Shown here: one piece after another, positions 21,269 to 32,825 of the stretch
Numbering within the stretch: position 1 is the stretch's first letter
Layout of the letters: every line of letters begins with the position of its first letter
Assembly: GCF_004193775.1 (NCBI RefSeq)
Contig: NC_041002.1
Coordinates: 13,381,472 to 13,445,471, forward strand
DNA length: 64,000 bases
Direction: 5' to 3'
Source: Glycine soja
Taxonomy: Eukaryota; Streptophyta; Magnoliopsida; Fabales; Fabaceae
Notes under the pieces: generated by a model
Databases searched by the model: none
Seen by the model: the letters and a program-made list of their open reading frames with translations, nothing else
What the model was told of the DNA's origin: nothing
Translations under genes and position numbers: made by a program

Positions 21269-23079
21269 TGACATACCCTAATTTTGTCCGGGGACCATCT
21301 ATTTGTTGGGATGCGACCCTCGTTTGACCACTTCGAGGTACTTGCCACCCATCGTTAGGCAATCCGTGAAGTTCCGTGACATGCCAGAAGTCAAAAGAAA
21401 GCATTGTTGCACAATCCATAAAGTTCTGTGACATGTCGAAAGTCAAAAGGAAGTGTTAATGCACAATTTGTGAAGTTCTGTAACATTCTGGAAGCCAAAA
21501 AAGGGATGATTACGTAATCCGTAAGGTTTCGTAACATTACGGAAAGAAAACGAGTATCATTGCAAAATTCGTAAAATTCTGTAACGTTACGAAAAAAGAA
21601 TTAGCAAAAAAAAAGGCAAAGGGGTGTATTTTGTAAACAGGGGGTGCATATAGCAACCAGGCCCACTTGGGCCTTCCAGGAAGTTCTCCAGAAGGCGGTG
21701 CCTTCAGGAGGAAGCAACCTAGCTCGCCTGGGCAAGCTGGGTGGCAAGCTCCTCCCTCATTTTCCTATAAATAGGGGGAGGAGGGAAGAACAAAAATGCT
21801 CAACCCTCCTGGTATCTGAGAATCACTTAAAATTAGTGAGAAAAATTGTTTCCGTGAAGAAAATCCAAGCCGAGGCGCTTCCGTAACGCTTCAGTAACGT
21901 TTCCGTGGGTGATTTCGCGAAGATTTTCAACCGTTCTTTGTCATTCTTCGTTCGTTCTTCGTTGTTCTTCGGTCTTCAACCGGTAAGTTCCCGAAATCGA
22001 ACTTTTCAATTCATTCTATGTACCCTTAGTGGTCCTCATTTGTTTCGCATGCTTTTATTTTCATTTCATTTACTTTCCGTACCCCGTTTTGACGTGCTTT
22101 AGTCATTTATTTAAGTCATTTTCTCGCCAAATCAAAAAATAAAATAAATTTCCACCGATCATTCGTATTGTAACATCCTTTAATTTCTGTTAAAATGAAA
22201 TCCGACCGTTCGGTCATGCCATAACCACATCTTAAAACCAAAAAGAGGCAAAATAATAATATAATAATATAAAATATCTTTTAGTAAAATAATCAAAAAG
22301 ATCAATCAAACGTTTTCCTTTGGGATTTTTCTTTCTTAATCGAATTGACTAATAACCAAAGTGAAACTAAGGCTAAAATCAATTCATAAGTCAAGCTTTT
22401 GTCATCAGCTAAAAAAGCCATTTTTAAGGTCCAACGCCTTGAAATGGTCTTTTCCGCTTTTATTGGTTAAATGTAGATTTCTAAAAGGCCTAAAATCAAC
22501 ATGTAGCTTTATTACCTCTTTCAAAAATAAAGAGATCATTAATGGTCCAATGCCTTAATGTTCTCTCTCTTTTCAAAAAGAATCAAAAGATTGTTTAATG
22601 GTCCAACGCCTTAAATGACCTTTCATTCAATAAAAACATATCTTGCAAAAAAGGATAAAAAATAACTTAACCAACGCTTAGTTCTCAAAGAACTACGTAG
22701 GTCTGATTTTCTTATCACAATTGAGGAATACGTAGGAGCAAAGGGAAACACCCTTGTCCACCACAAAAAGATAAAAATATAAAAAGGCATAAAAAGACAT
22801 AAGAACGTAAAAAGGGAAAATAACAAAAACTGAAGTCATATTTGCACATTTGATTAAAGGTTGCCATCTTTTGTGACGGACGTGTGGGGTGCTAATACCT
22901 TCCCCGTGCGTAAATACAACTCTCGAACCTTTCACTTAATGTTCGTAGACCACGTCTTTTCCGGTTTTTCCGACGTTTTCCTCAAATAAACGTTGGTGGC
23001 AACTCCGCGCGTATTCCTTTCTTGGAAGACGCACACGCGAGTCACGCGTCACCCTCCCTCCGAAGGGAAGGTTGCGACA
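21269..23079 (+). repeat. Element A 3' LTR
   Basis: It starts TGACATACCC (the 5' copy has TGTC, a single change) and ends GGTTGCGACA. TATAAATA at 21766-21773, donor GTAAGT at 21983. It is collinear with the 5' LTR over its length, with scattered substitutions and small indels (1811 versus 1790 bp). Confidence 0.95.
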
Positions 23080-23084
23080 GGTGC

Positions 23085-23640
23085 CTGTCCAACAAAGATT
23101 TCCCACTCAACCAGAAAGGCCTCCCCCACAAAATTCGTTTCCCACACAATCCTTACCCGCTAGAAAACACCAATCCCAAGACAAACACAAACCCGAGGAG
23201 GAATTTCCCGGAAAGAAAGCCCTCTGAGTTCACGCTGATACCCATGCCTTATGCTGATCTACTACCATCTTTGATTAGCAACTAGATGGTTGTGGTGAAC
23301 CTCGGGAAGATCTACTAGTCTCCCTTCCCCTGATGGTACAATCCCAATGCAACTTGTGCATATCACGGGGGTGTTCTGGGGCATTCTATTGAGCAATGCG
23401 TGTCCTTCAAGCATAAGGTACAGAGCTTGATTGACGCGGGATGGCTGACATTTCAAGAGGATAGCCCAAATATAAGGACTAATGCTCTCACCAGTCATGG
23501 AGGCTTGACAGTTAACACAGTGGAAGAGTGGGAGCCTCAGGGGCTGAAGCAGATAGAGGGCATCTTAACCTCTAGGAGGTTCATTTTGGAAGCACTGCGC
23601 AAAGCTGGGATGATTTGCCTTGACGGGGACTAGGGAGATT
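23085..23640 (+). pseudogene. Element B gag, 3' part
   Basis: It continues the Pro/Gln-rich tail of gag from 3144. Near 23380 is the degenerate knuckle (ATCAYHG-like, GHSIEQC) followed by KVQSLIDAGWLTFQED, nearly identical to A. Several TAG codons replace CAG or TGG (for example near 23283 and 23316). Confidence 0.75.
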
Positions 23641-25406
23641 CTTGTTTAATACATCTGGGGGCATCACATGATATGGAGACCTATCCAATGGCGAAAGAGT
23701 TGCTACAAGGGATGATGGATAAAGGCCTAATTGAAGTTTGTAGGGCAAGAAAAGGGGAAGGGGATGTGCGCATGCAGTCGGTTGATAAAAGCCCGAGCAA
23801 GCCCAAGCCATTGGTGATCCACTGCACTAGGGATGTTGCCACACAGAAGCCCCGAGGTTTCCAGCCCATCCTAGTTAAGAAGCCTACGCCTTTCCCTTAC
23901 AAAAGTGATAAGGTGGTGCTGTGGAAGTATGTTGCACAAGGGTCCGACGGAAGGAAGGACGCGTCCATCGTACATGTTATGGATGATCTATCCTCCACTA
24001 AGGTCACAAACATATCTGGTATGAGTGGCATGATTCGTAGCGGGCGGATCATTGCAGCACCTGAACTACCAGCACGGTCCAAAGACCCAAAAGGGAAATC
24101 AAAGGTGGAGGTGGGCAAGAGCAATAAGACGAGCCTGACCTCGAACGACGAGGTCCTAGTTTGAAGGTTTGCCAAGAAAGGGGATGATTTCAGCAAAATG
24201 GGAATATTCACTGAAGAAGCAACCGAGTTCTTGAGAATCATCCAACAGAGTGAGTTCAAGGTGATTGAACAACTAAACAAAACCCCAACTAGGATCTCTC
24301 TGTTGGGGCTCCTTATAAACTACGAGCCTCATCGAGCGTTATTGGTCAAGATTTTGAATGAAGCCCACGTAGCACAAGACATATCAGTGGAGGGTTTCGG
24401 AGGTATAATCAACAACATCATGGCCAACAACTACCTCACATTCGCCGATGAAGAAATACCCGTCGAGGGTAGGGGACACAACAGAGCCTTGCATGTATCT
24501 GTCAAATGTTTGGACCACATAGTGGCCAAAGTGCTTATTGACAATGGCTCTTCCCTCAATGTCATGCCCAAGGCTACTTTGGACAAGCTACCTTTTAATG
24601 CATCACACCTAAGACCAAGCTCCATGGTAGTGCGGGTTTTTGACGACAGTCGCTGGGATGTAAGGGGGGTGATCGATATCCCGATTCAAATCAGGCCCTA
24701 CGTGTGCTAAATTACCTTTCAAGTAATGTACATAAATCCTGCCTATAGCTGCTTATTAGGCCGGCCTTGGATTCATTCGATTGGGGTGGTCCTGTCAACG
24801 CTACACCAGAAGTTAAAGTTTGTGGTGGAGGGGCAATTGATTATAGTTTCAGGAGAAGAAGATATACTTGTGAGTTGTCCTTCTTCCACGCCTTATGAGG
24901 AGGCTGTGGAGGAGTCCTTGGAAACGTTCTTTCAGGCATTGGAAGTTGTGAGCAATGCTTAGGTGGAGTCTCCCCCAGTACAACCGCACTCATCTGGTGC
25001 CGCGTTGATGGTAGCTTGGGTGATGTTGGGGCACGGATATGAGCCTGAAATGGGTTTGGGCCAGAACGGAAATGGCATAGCATGTCTAGTAGAGTTCACA
25101 CAGAATCGCGAAAGGTTTGGGCTGGGATACGAACCTATGCACGCCGACATGAGGAGGATCACCCTAGAAAGGAGGGAGAGAGGCACGAGTCAGCCACAAG
25201 GGCTACAAGTGGGAAGAATTCCCTTTTGTCACATTGATGAAAGCTTTGTCAGTGTGGGATGGATGTGCGAGGGATGGGTTGCCGTGATACACGAAGAAAC
25301 CCCTCAAGTCCGGTCCAACCAATTTGGGTGCAGCCATGTCCTCCAGAGTTCGAATTGAGGAATTGGCAAGTCGTTAAACAACCTGGGATTTCCATAGCAA
25401 ATTAAT
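23641..25406 (+). pseudogene. Element B protease region and G-patch
   Basis: Most of it is one frame (23673-25358) with stops at 24162 (TGA), 24708 (TAA for an expected CAA) and 24960 (TAG). The protease active site is DNGSSLN at about 24540, the intact form of the motif mutated in A. The flap and C-terminal blocks ([13 protein letters not shown]) follow. The G-patch-like domain at 25030-25150 (GYEPEMGLGQNGNG, RFGLGYEP) is better preserved than in A. The tail NWQV leads to the intron donor at 25407. Confidence 0.85.
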
Positions 25407-25583
25407 GTAATTTTTTAGTTCCAACCCTATTGCTGGGCCTAGGCTTTAGGGTTTGCTTCCTGTTTGAGCATGTCTTTTGTTCCCATGAAATTATAAATAC
25501 ACAACCCTTCTTCATTTGTTCTTTCACTTTCGTCTATTTTCATTCTTCTGCATATTTATTTTTGTTGCGATTAAATGATACAG
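25407..25583 (+). other. Putative 177-bp PRO-RT intron of element B
   Basis: GTAATT at the start and GATACAG at the end. The exon after it opens SNNASCESSDTKDPNVDFEQ, matching SDDESLKGTNTWDPTIDFEQ in A. The interior is diverged from A, while borders and length are kept. Confidence 0.7.
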
Positions 25584-25755
25584 ATCCAACAATGCGTCTT
25601 GTGAAAGTAGTGATACCAAGGACCCGAATGTTGATTTTGAGCAACTAATAAATCAAGCTGAGGATGGGGAAGATGAGGATTGGGGGCTTCCTCTAGAGTT
25701 GAAAAGAATAGTCGAGCAAGAAGACAGGGAAGTGAAGCCACACCAAGAAGAACCA
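25584..25755 (+). pseudogene. Element B RT amino-terminal stub
   Basis: Only the acidic region preceding RT remains (NQAEDGEDEDWGLPLELKRI). At about 25750 the sequence jumps straight into the integrase N-terminus. Relative to A, about 2.1 kb holding RT and both RNase H domains is missing. Confidence 0.8.
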
Positions 25756-26868
25756 TGACATGGTGTTGCTTCGGTGTGTGGATGCCAGGGAGGCTAAGCA
25801 AATACTGGTAGAGGTGCATGAGGGATCCTTTGGAACACATGCCAACGTACATGCCATGGCCCGAAAGATTCTAAGAGCAGGGTATTACTGGCTCATTATG
25901 GAGAAAGATTGTTGCATCCATGTGAGGAAATGCCACAAGTTCCAGGCCTTTGCTGATAATGTCAATGCTCCACCCATACCTTTGAGCGTCTTGGTAGCAC
26001 CTTGACCGCTCTCTATGTGGGGTATAGACGTGATCGGAGCTATTGAGGCCAAGGCTAAAAATGGACATCGCTTCATCTTAGTTGCCATTGACTACTTCAC
26101 CAAATGGGTCGAAGTAGCTTCATACACTAGTGTGATAGGAGTGTGGTGATTAGGTTAATAAAAAAAGAGATAATTTGCCAGTATGGGTTGCCCAAGAAGA
26201 TTATCACCGATAATGCCACCAATCTGAACAACAAGATGATGAAGGAAATGTGTGAGGATTTCAAGATCCAACACCATAATTCTATGCCTTACAGGCCCAA
26301 GATGAATGGGGCAGTTGAGGCTGCTAATAAGAATATAAAGAAGATAGTTCAGAAGATGACCGTGTCATACAAGGATTGGCACGAGATGCTTCCCTTTGCA
26401 TTGCATGGTTATCGAACTTCGGTGCACACATCGACTGGGGCAAACTTTTCCTCTTTGGTGTACAGGATGGAGGTTGTGCTCCCGTTTGAGGTAGAGGTTC
26501 CTTTTTTGAGAATTTTAGGCGAATTCGGGTTGGAAGAATCAGAATAGGCCCAAACTCGCTTTGATCAATTGAATCTTATAGAAGGTAAGATGTTAGCCGC
26601 CATGAGCCATGGACGACTGTATCAAAGCCGAGTGAAGAATGCTTTTGAAAAGAAGGTGCGCCCGCACAAGTTCAGCAAGGGAGATCTTGTCTTAAAGAAA
26701 GTATCACAGGCTCAAAAGGAATACAAAGGGAAGTAGGCTCCGAATTATGAAGGATCTTTTGTTGTGAAGAAGGCTTTTTCGGGAGGAGCATTGTTGCTTT
26801 CAAGCATGGATGATGAAGAATTGCCTTCGCCTATGAACTCCGATATCGTCAAGCGATATTACGCATAA
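25756..26868 (+). pseudogene. Element B integrase
   Basis: Zinc-site region: EVHEGSFGTHANVHAMARK, then CHKF where A has CHKC, so a zinc ligand is lost. The core is split by TGA near 26004 and a frameshift near 26135. The second part (26143-26547) has ITDNATN for ITDNGTN, then MNGAVEAANK. TAG codons at about 26545 and 26735 break the C-terminal domain, which ends KRYYA at 26868. Not functional. Confidence 0.88.
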
Positions 26869-27600
26869 CACCTAGGGCAGCTAGAAGGCTCAACGTGTGA
26901 CTATTCCCTGAGGACTCATTGGGATCTCCAAGTCTTAAAATCTTTTGTAAACCATAATCGCAACATTAATAAATAAGGGTTAATGATTTGCATCTCAACC
27001 TCCTATGGTGTGTCTTTTACTTCTTATTGTCCTTAAGAACATACACTCACAATCTTGCCCATTGAATCCGGAGCCATTTGGCTCGATCAACGGGTGCTGT
27101 AAGCGTTTAAGTAAAATTGAACACGTTAATACCTGTTTAATTGTTGCATTTAACGTTCAATCATAAACATGCATGCATTTCCATCTTGTCATCTGGGATC
27201 CTGCAAATCAGAGGATGAATAAAGAGTCATTTTGAGTGATGGTCAACACCACACCAATTTGAGATAAGCAATAAGGGTAAGTGAAAGGTAATGCATGCAT
27301 CGTGTAGTATTGTTTCACATTTGCATGATGCCACTTTCTTTGTTCAATCTTTGGGGTAGGTACGAACAGGTGCTAGGCCCATGATCGATTGATCATCAAC
27401 CTGCGTCCGGCTAAAGATGTTAAAGAAGTGCTCCTATGAGGCAGTCTAGTATCTCTAACTTTGCTCTTTAATTTCCTGTTTTATGCTTGTTTGTTTCCTT
27501 GAATTATATCCTGAATTCTCCTAAGCTTATATGCAATTATAGGATTTTTAGAAGAAATATAACAATGAATAACACAATTTTGTAAAAAAAAAAAAAAAAA
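26869..27600 (+). other. Element B post-integrase spacer
   Basis: There are no genes. It aligns loosely with A 15128-15796. A run of 18 A residues at 27584-27601 precedes the internal promoter-like block. Confidence 0.6.
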
Positions 27601-27794
27601 TTTAGCTCGCCTGGGTGAGTGTGTCTGATGTAAAAATTTAAAAGGGGGGAGAGGTGAAGCCATTTTCACCTAATTTCTTCCCCAAAGCATACCACCTTCA
27701 AAAGCTTATGAGTGCCCTCATTTCCAGAAGCCCCAAGCTTCCTCCTTTGCACTCTTTTGCTTTCATTTTTTGTATTTTCGTTCACCTCCTACAA
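27601..27794 (+). promoter_or_regulatory. LTR-like internal promoter block and leader exon, element B
   Basis: AGCTCGCCTGGGTGAG, then TTTAAAA at about 27637, then GGGGGGAGAGG, a pyrimidine-rich leader and the donor ACAA|GTAAGTACC at 27795-27800. The order and the donor are the same as in A 15797-16015, although the leader sequence between them is diverged. Confidence 0.5.
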
Positions 27795-28325
27795 GTAAGT
27801 ACCATCTCCCTTCAAATTTTGGCTTTCCATTGTGGTATTTTGGTGCTTTAGTTGTCATATTCTTTGCAAATTTTGTGAGACAATTTGTTTGTGAATCTAT
27901 GGTTTGATTGTTTGATTGGGGGCTGCAAGGGATGGCCTTAGGCCTACCTTTGACCCTATTATGGATTGGCATGTCATATTATTCTCGATTCCTCATTTTT
28001 ACATGTTTGAACATGCGCCCATCAATCGTTCGATGAAATGCCTCAATGACCGTTGCATGTGTTATTGTGAAATTTGAATTGTGAAATGAGTTTATGCATG
28101 TACAACCATCATTTGGAAGGTACGAACAACTTGGTTGTTAGATTGAAATGCCAAGAGCATGAGTTAGGCATAGAAATCTAAACTTTGTCTTGGATACAAA
28201 ATGTATGAATTACATAAATGTGTGAGAGTGATTGTTTGGATTTAGACTAATGTTTGAGCTTGCTACACTATGATAGGCACCTTGCATCTGGGTAGCTAAA
28301 ATGCTTTTAAAAAAATATATATAAT

Positions 28326-28330
28326 AAAAT
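28326..28330 (+). repeat. Target-site duplication of element D, left copy (AAAAT)
   Basis: Identical to 33701-33705, immediately after the 3' LTR of D. Confidence 0.93.
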
Positions 28331-29239
28331 TGATGCAATCCTACCCCGCAAGGGCATTGGCTAGAAGACTCCAAGTAGATTGGGCTAGAGATCCAAGGAA
28401 AGGCCCTAGGGTTCTCATGAGCCTTAGGGTAGATTTCGAGCCCATGGGCTAAGTATGAGCCCGCTTATCTTTGTAAATATTAGAATAGGTTTTTCCTTCG
28501 TCTAGGCCTTGTATTTTGGCCATTCTAGTAGTATAGGGTTTTAGCCTTGTATTTCGGGGCATTTTGAGTTTTCTTTGTAATAATGACTTTTTTTTGTTAT
28601 TTTCATGTTTTTTTTGTCATGGGGGTGAGCCTAGTTATTATAGGGGGTGTGTAGCTAAGCTCTAGCTTCTCATCTCAAGGAGGTGAGCTTAGCTATTAGA
28701 GAGGTATGTGTAGCTAAGCTCTAGCTTCTTTAGGAATCTTCTTAAGGAAGCTTCTCAAGGAGGTGAGCTTAGTTATGAGAGGGGTGTGTGTAGCTAAGCT
28801 CTAGCTTCTCAAGGAAGTTTTCTCAAAGAAGCTTCTCAAGGAAGTTTTCTCAAGAAAGCTTCTCAAGGAAGCTACCTAGTCTATAAATAGAAGCATGTGT
28901 AACACTTGTTGTAACTTTGATGAATGAGAGTCTTGTGAGACACAACTCAAAGTTCAACTTCTCTCCCTTTTTCTTCCTTCAATTTCGTGCTCCCCCCTCT
29001 CTCTTTCTCTCCCTCTTTCTTTTCCTCCATTGAAGCATCCTTCCAAGCTTCTTATCCAAGGCTCATCTTGGTGGTGAAGCTCTTTTTTCCATGGCTTATT
29101 CCTTAATGGATGGCGCCTCCTCTCACCTCTTCTCCTTTGTCTTCCGCTGCATCTCCATGGTGAAAAATAACCATTGAAGGACCTCATTGAAGCTCAAAGA
29201 TCCAGCCTCCATAGAAGCTCCACAAGCAAGCTTCCATCA
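28331..29239 (+). repeat. Element D 5' LTR
   Basis: It starts TGATGCAATCC and ends CTTCCATCA. TATAAATA at 28882-28889. U3 has three copies of a GTGAGCTTAG...AGCTAAGCTCTAGCTTCT unit (from about 28625, 28684 and 28763) and a run of AAGCTTCTCAAGGAAG-type repeats just before the TATA box. Confidence 0.97.
28740..28875 (+). promoter_or_regulatory. Heat-shock-element-like repeats in element D U3
   Basis: GAAGCTTC occurs at 28747-28754 and 28828-28835, with a spaced form at 28854-28862, interleaved with CAAGGAAGTTTTC. These fit alternating GAA/TTC pentamers of heat-shock elements and lie 20-135 bp upstream of the TATA box. The function is inferred. Confidence 0.35.
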
Positions 29240-29241
29240 AG

Positions 29242-29253
29242 TGGTATCAGAGC
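29242..29253 (+). other. Element D primer-binding site (initiator Met tRNA)
   Basis: TGGTATCAGAGC, the standard plant PBS complementary to the 3' end of initiator tRNA-Met, starts two bases after the LTR. Confidence 0.95.
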
Positions 29254-31115
29254 ACAAGAGCTTCAAGTAGGTGCTCCTTAAACCTCCATTAATTTTTTTT
29301 CTTTGCCTTCTCTTCCATTGTTGTTTCTTAATTTTTCTCCATGTATCTCCTCACATGTCTTGTTCTAAATGTTGTTAACATGATTCTTTAGAGTTTCCAC
29401 CGATTAAACTTGCTATAGAAGTTAGATTTGATTTTCTATGGTTCAAATTTCTTGTTCTTGTTCTTGAACCATGAATTGTGTTGAGTTTAGGTTCCTTTGA
29501 GTTTTGTCTTGTTATTTTTTGTGGCTGAAACCTAAACCATAAAATTCTTACAAAAATATTAAAGTAGAAGAAAACCTCAAAAATCTAGAGTGACTTGTTC
29601 ACCTATTGTAGTTTTGTCATAGAAGTCATGTCTAGTCATGAAACTTGTCACATAAGATTTCTTATGTTGTGCTGAATTTTATTTTTCTTGTTTCTTTGTC
29701 TAACTCATTTTTTCATGAGTGCATGAAATTCTTTTAGCCTATTAGTTGATTTGAGTCAAACCTTTCATGTTAATTAGTCCTTAACATGTTCATGCAAAAT
29801 TCTTAGAGAGTCTTTGATTGTGAACCTTTTCTTGAACTTTTAGGTTTCCTTATGATTGTGTCTATTGTGAATTTGAGTTTTGGTGATTGAATTGTTGGCT
29901 GAAATTTTGATCCTAAGTGAATATTGAACTCCTAAAACTGTGGTAAACAATCCTAGTGAGTTCAACATACATAGGAAGGTTGAAAGTAAGCCCAAGGCAA
30001 TCAATATACCATGCTTAAAAAAAATCGCTGGTGCTGGCAACTTGGACATACAAACTTGTAAAAATTACTGAGAATTGGTTACTTCGAATTTTGAGCTGAA
30101 ATTTTTACTGAATTTTCTAGACATCTTGAAAAAAGTTATAAAAAAAGAACTAAGTGATTTGGATAAAAGGAAAAAGTAATAAAAATCACACAAGTTGGCA
30201 GAAAAATCAGTATCCAGGAAAAAAAGTGAAAGGGAAGTGTGCTTGTTGTTTTGGCTCAAAATTTATTCTATAATTGGAAATTTCAATTCAAAATTAGTGT
30301 GAAGACAAGTGCCAAAGCTAGAGTTTTGTTGAGTCATTTTTTTTTCAGTTTTTTTTTACTCTACTCTAGAGCCATTCTAAGTTTCTCTTTGAGTCCTAGC
30401 TTGCTTCTATGTCCTTTTCATTGCTTTAATTGTTGAATAATCCTTGAAAAATTGTCTTGTTAAAACTCCATTGGTTTAGCTTTCATTTTTTTTTTTTGGT
30501 CTTTGGTTATTGCTTGTCTCTTTGTTTCCTTGTTTGTGGGTTGCCATATAGGAATTGGAAGGAGGATTGGTGCCATCCCTTGAAGAATTTGAGTCCAGAA
30601 GCAAGGGGCCAACCACCTTAAGAGCTATTGGACTAAGAAGCACTCCAAATTGAGTGAATCACCAAAGAGAGAACAACCACCAAAATTGAGGACCGTTTTG
30701 TAATTTTGTAATTTTCAATTTACTTACCTTCATTGCTTTCAAGTTTTTGTAACAAAAAGGCCTTTCATTGGAAGTGTGTTGGGAGCCTCCAATAGGTTAC
30801 CAAACTTCCATTTGTGTGTAATAATTTTAGGCAATTTTTACTTAGGATAGTAAGTGTTTTGTTGGGAACCTTGAATGTGGTCATCCAAACACTCTTAGGA
30901 TTCACCTAGTTTACATTTCTTGCTTACTTTCATAGCTTATTTCTTTTACCTTCCATTGTCAAACCGCCTAGATAGCTTGCATTTTACCAATTAGTTTTTT
31001 TTTACCTTATCTTTCACACCTCTTTTAGTGTTTATTTGGCTAGTTTCAACCGTAGTTTCTTTTACCTTTTGTTTTCAAACCTCCAACAAGAAAGAACCAC
31101 AAATTAGGAACCAAC
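29254..31115 (+). other. Element D untranslated leader
   Basis: 1.86 kb of T-rich sequence without a convincing ORF. Such long leaders before gag occur in related legume elements. No similarity to A, B or C is visible. Confidence 0.7.
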
Positions 31116-32825
31116 ATGAGTCATCATTCATCTAGTGTTAATGGCGAGGGTACTAGTCATAAAGACCCTTTATCTAGAATCTTAGATGAGTTGAGTTCCC
31201 TCAAGTTATGGAAAGAAAAACAAGAGAGAAAAGAAAAAGGAAAAAAAAGAGTGGAAGAAATAAGTCAAGATGAAAGAAAGAAAATAAGAGAGGAAGAAAG
31301 AAGAAAAATAATGAAAGAAATGAAAAGAGAAAAACATGCCTCCTATAGTAGTCATAACTCTTGCAAGAGCCTAAGTGAAGAACTTCGTGACTATTACGAA
31401 GGAAGGCATAGGTCACATCTTAGACCTCACTCCCATAGAAGAGAAAATGAAAGAAAGCCTCAAGAGGCTAACATTAACCTCTCATACTTCCATGGGAAGG
31501 ACAATGTAGAGGCTAACTTAGATTGGGAAATAAAGGTAGAGCAACAACTTAAAAAGAAGTCTACTTCAAAATCTTATGGCTCTCACTCTTATCCAAAGAA
31601 AGACCAAGGTCAAGGCATCTTAGGGGTGACACCTTCTAAGCCCAAAGATGATAAGGGGAAGGCAATAGAAAAGCAAGCCCCTAAGGCTAGTATGCAAGAG
31701 AAAACTAGCTCTATAAAGTGCTTTAAATGTCTTGGAAGAGGACACATTACTTCTCAATGCCCCACCACAAAAACCATGATTATGAGGGGCCAAGACATTT
31801 ATAGTAGCCAAGATGAGGCTACTACTTCACCTTCCTCTAGTGAAAGTGAAGAAGCAAAAAGGGAAGAATCTAGTGAAGAAATCTACCCCCAAGAAGATGG
31901 ACAACCATTAGTGGTTAAAGAGAAGTGTAAGGAGGTAAGTGTCTCCTCCAAGACGTTAGCTAAGAAGGAAACTCATTTTACAATAAAGACAAACATTAAA
32001 GAAACTTTCCCTCTTAGACAACCTCCACATTTTCTCTTTTGTAAAAAGACACTTGCTAGCATTGCCACACCTCTTGGGCTTGAGTTTTTTCCTCAAATAA
32101 AGAAGTTGTTGGATGAGGGTTTGGTTCGCAAGAGCTTAAATCCTTGTGCTTTTTTGGTGCCCAAAATAGGTATTATTAGGCACCAAGTCCCTAAAATAGG
32201 TGGTATGATGAATGTTTTGAGTGGTGCAACCCTCTTTTGTAAAATCACTCGTACACCTAATATCTTCATGGTGTGTGTACATAGGGACCCATTAGGTAGG
32301 TTTGTTCTTATTTTTAGTTTCAATACAAACATAGGTACTCATATGGGACACCTTAGGTTTGTCATACTTTTTGGTAGGAATAATCAATATGAAAATACAG
32401 AAAAAGGTATGTTTTATTGCGTTACTTTTCTTAATTTTTCAAATAGTGATCAACGGGTTCCCATGAACCCTAAAAGAATAAAGGTCATTCCTGAGTGGCT
32501 CACTCCACCAAGTATAAGAAAAATTTGGGGCTTCCATGACTTAACAAACTTTTACAAAAGGTTTGTCCCATATTTTTCTATACTTGTAGCACCACTCATT
32601 GAGTTGGTGAGAAACCATGTTCCTTCATGGGAAGATGCCCAGGAAATGGGTTTTCAGAACTTACCTTACTTCAACATACCAAACACCACTAATACATGTG
32701 TTTTTGTTCTTTTTACAGGTGTTGAGGGAAGGAGCCCAGAGTATGAAGAACCTCGGGATTTAAGGTCAAATCCATTCCAAGGTGGAGGGAATGATGCAAT
32801 CCTACCCCGCAAGGGCATTGGCTAG
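31116..32825 (+). CDS. Element D Gag-like fusion ORF (569 aa, capsid core deleted, pol relic)
   Basis: An intact frame. Residues about 1-110 are a charged, helical, Lys/Glu-rich region. INLSYFHGKDNVEANLDWE marks the start of the retrotransposon Gag domain, which breaks off after KVEQQ; the capsid core is missing. A CCHC zinc knuckle follows (CFKCLGRGHITSQC, C-2-C-4-H-4-C), then a Ser/Glu-rich linker. From about residue 300 the frame reads a shrunken RT/RNase H relic (LLDEGLVRKSLNPCAFLVPK, SGATLFCKI, FYKRFVPYFS) without the YxDD catalytic motif. The last 11 codons run into the 3' LTR. It could give an RNA-binding protein; enzymatic activity is not expected. Confidence 0.8.
   Translation: MSHHSSSVNGEGTSHKDPLSRILDELSSLKLWKEKQERKEKGKKRVEEISQDERKKIREEERRKIMKEMKREKHASYSSHNSCKSLSEELRDYYEGRHRSHLRPHSHRRENERKPQEANINLSYFHGKDNVEANLDWEIKVEQQLKKKSTSKSYGSHSYPKKDQGQGILGVTPSKPKDDKGKAIEKQAPKASMQEKTSSIKCFKCLGRGHITSQCPTTKTMIMRGQDIYSSQDEATTSPSSSESEEAKREESSEEIYPQEDGQPLVVKEKCKEVSVSSKTLAKKETHFTIKTNIKETFPLRQPPHFLFCKKTLASIATPLGLEFFPQIKKLLDEGLVRKSLNPCAFLVPKIGIIRHQVPKIGGMMNVLSGATLFCKITRTPNIFMVCVHRDPLGRFVLIFSFNTNIGTHMGHLRFVILFGRNNQYENTEKGMFYCVTFLNFSNSDQRVPMNPKRIKVIPEWLTPPSIRKIWGFHDLTNFYKRFVPYFSILVAPLIELVRNHVPSWEDAQEMGFQNLPYFNIPNTTNTCVFVLFTGVEGRSPEYEEPRDLRSNPFQGGGNDAILPRKGIG
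32780..32791 (+). other. Element D polypurine tract
   Basis: AGGTGGAGGGAA lies directly before the TGATG start of the 3' LTR. Confidence 0.85.

Larger units (their letters stand above)
3145..23079 (+). mobile_element. Element A, near-complete Ogre-like Ty3/gypsy retrotransposon
   Basis: It has LTRs of 1790 and 1811 bp, TSD GGTGC, a PBS of the tRNA-Arg type used by Ogre elements, and a polypurine tract. Its order is ORF1, gag, PRO with G-patch, intron, RT, RNase H, archaeal-type RNase H, integrase, 3' ORF, tandem array. The double RNase H, upstream ORF1 and PRO-RT intron are diagnostic of the Tat/Ogre lineage. Pol is a single frame with only three stops, all explained by C-to-T or G-to-A changes. 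In the first about 130 bp the two LTRs differ at about seven places by eye, so the insertion is not recent. Confidence 0.95.
23080..28330 (+). mobile_element. Element B, second segment
   Basis: It resumes gag after one copy of the element A target and carries the end of gag, PRO, G-patch, intron, an RT stub, integrase and 3' spacer. An internal deletion removed most of RT and RNase H. It ends at the 5' LTR of element D. Confidence 0.9.
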
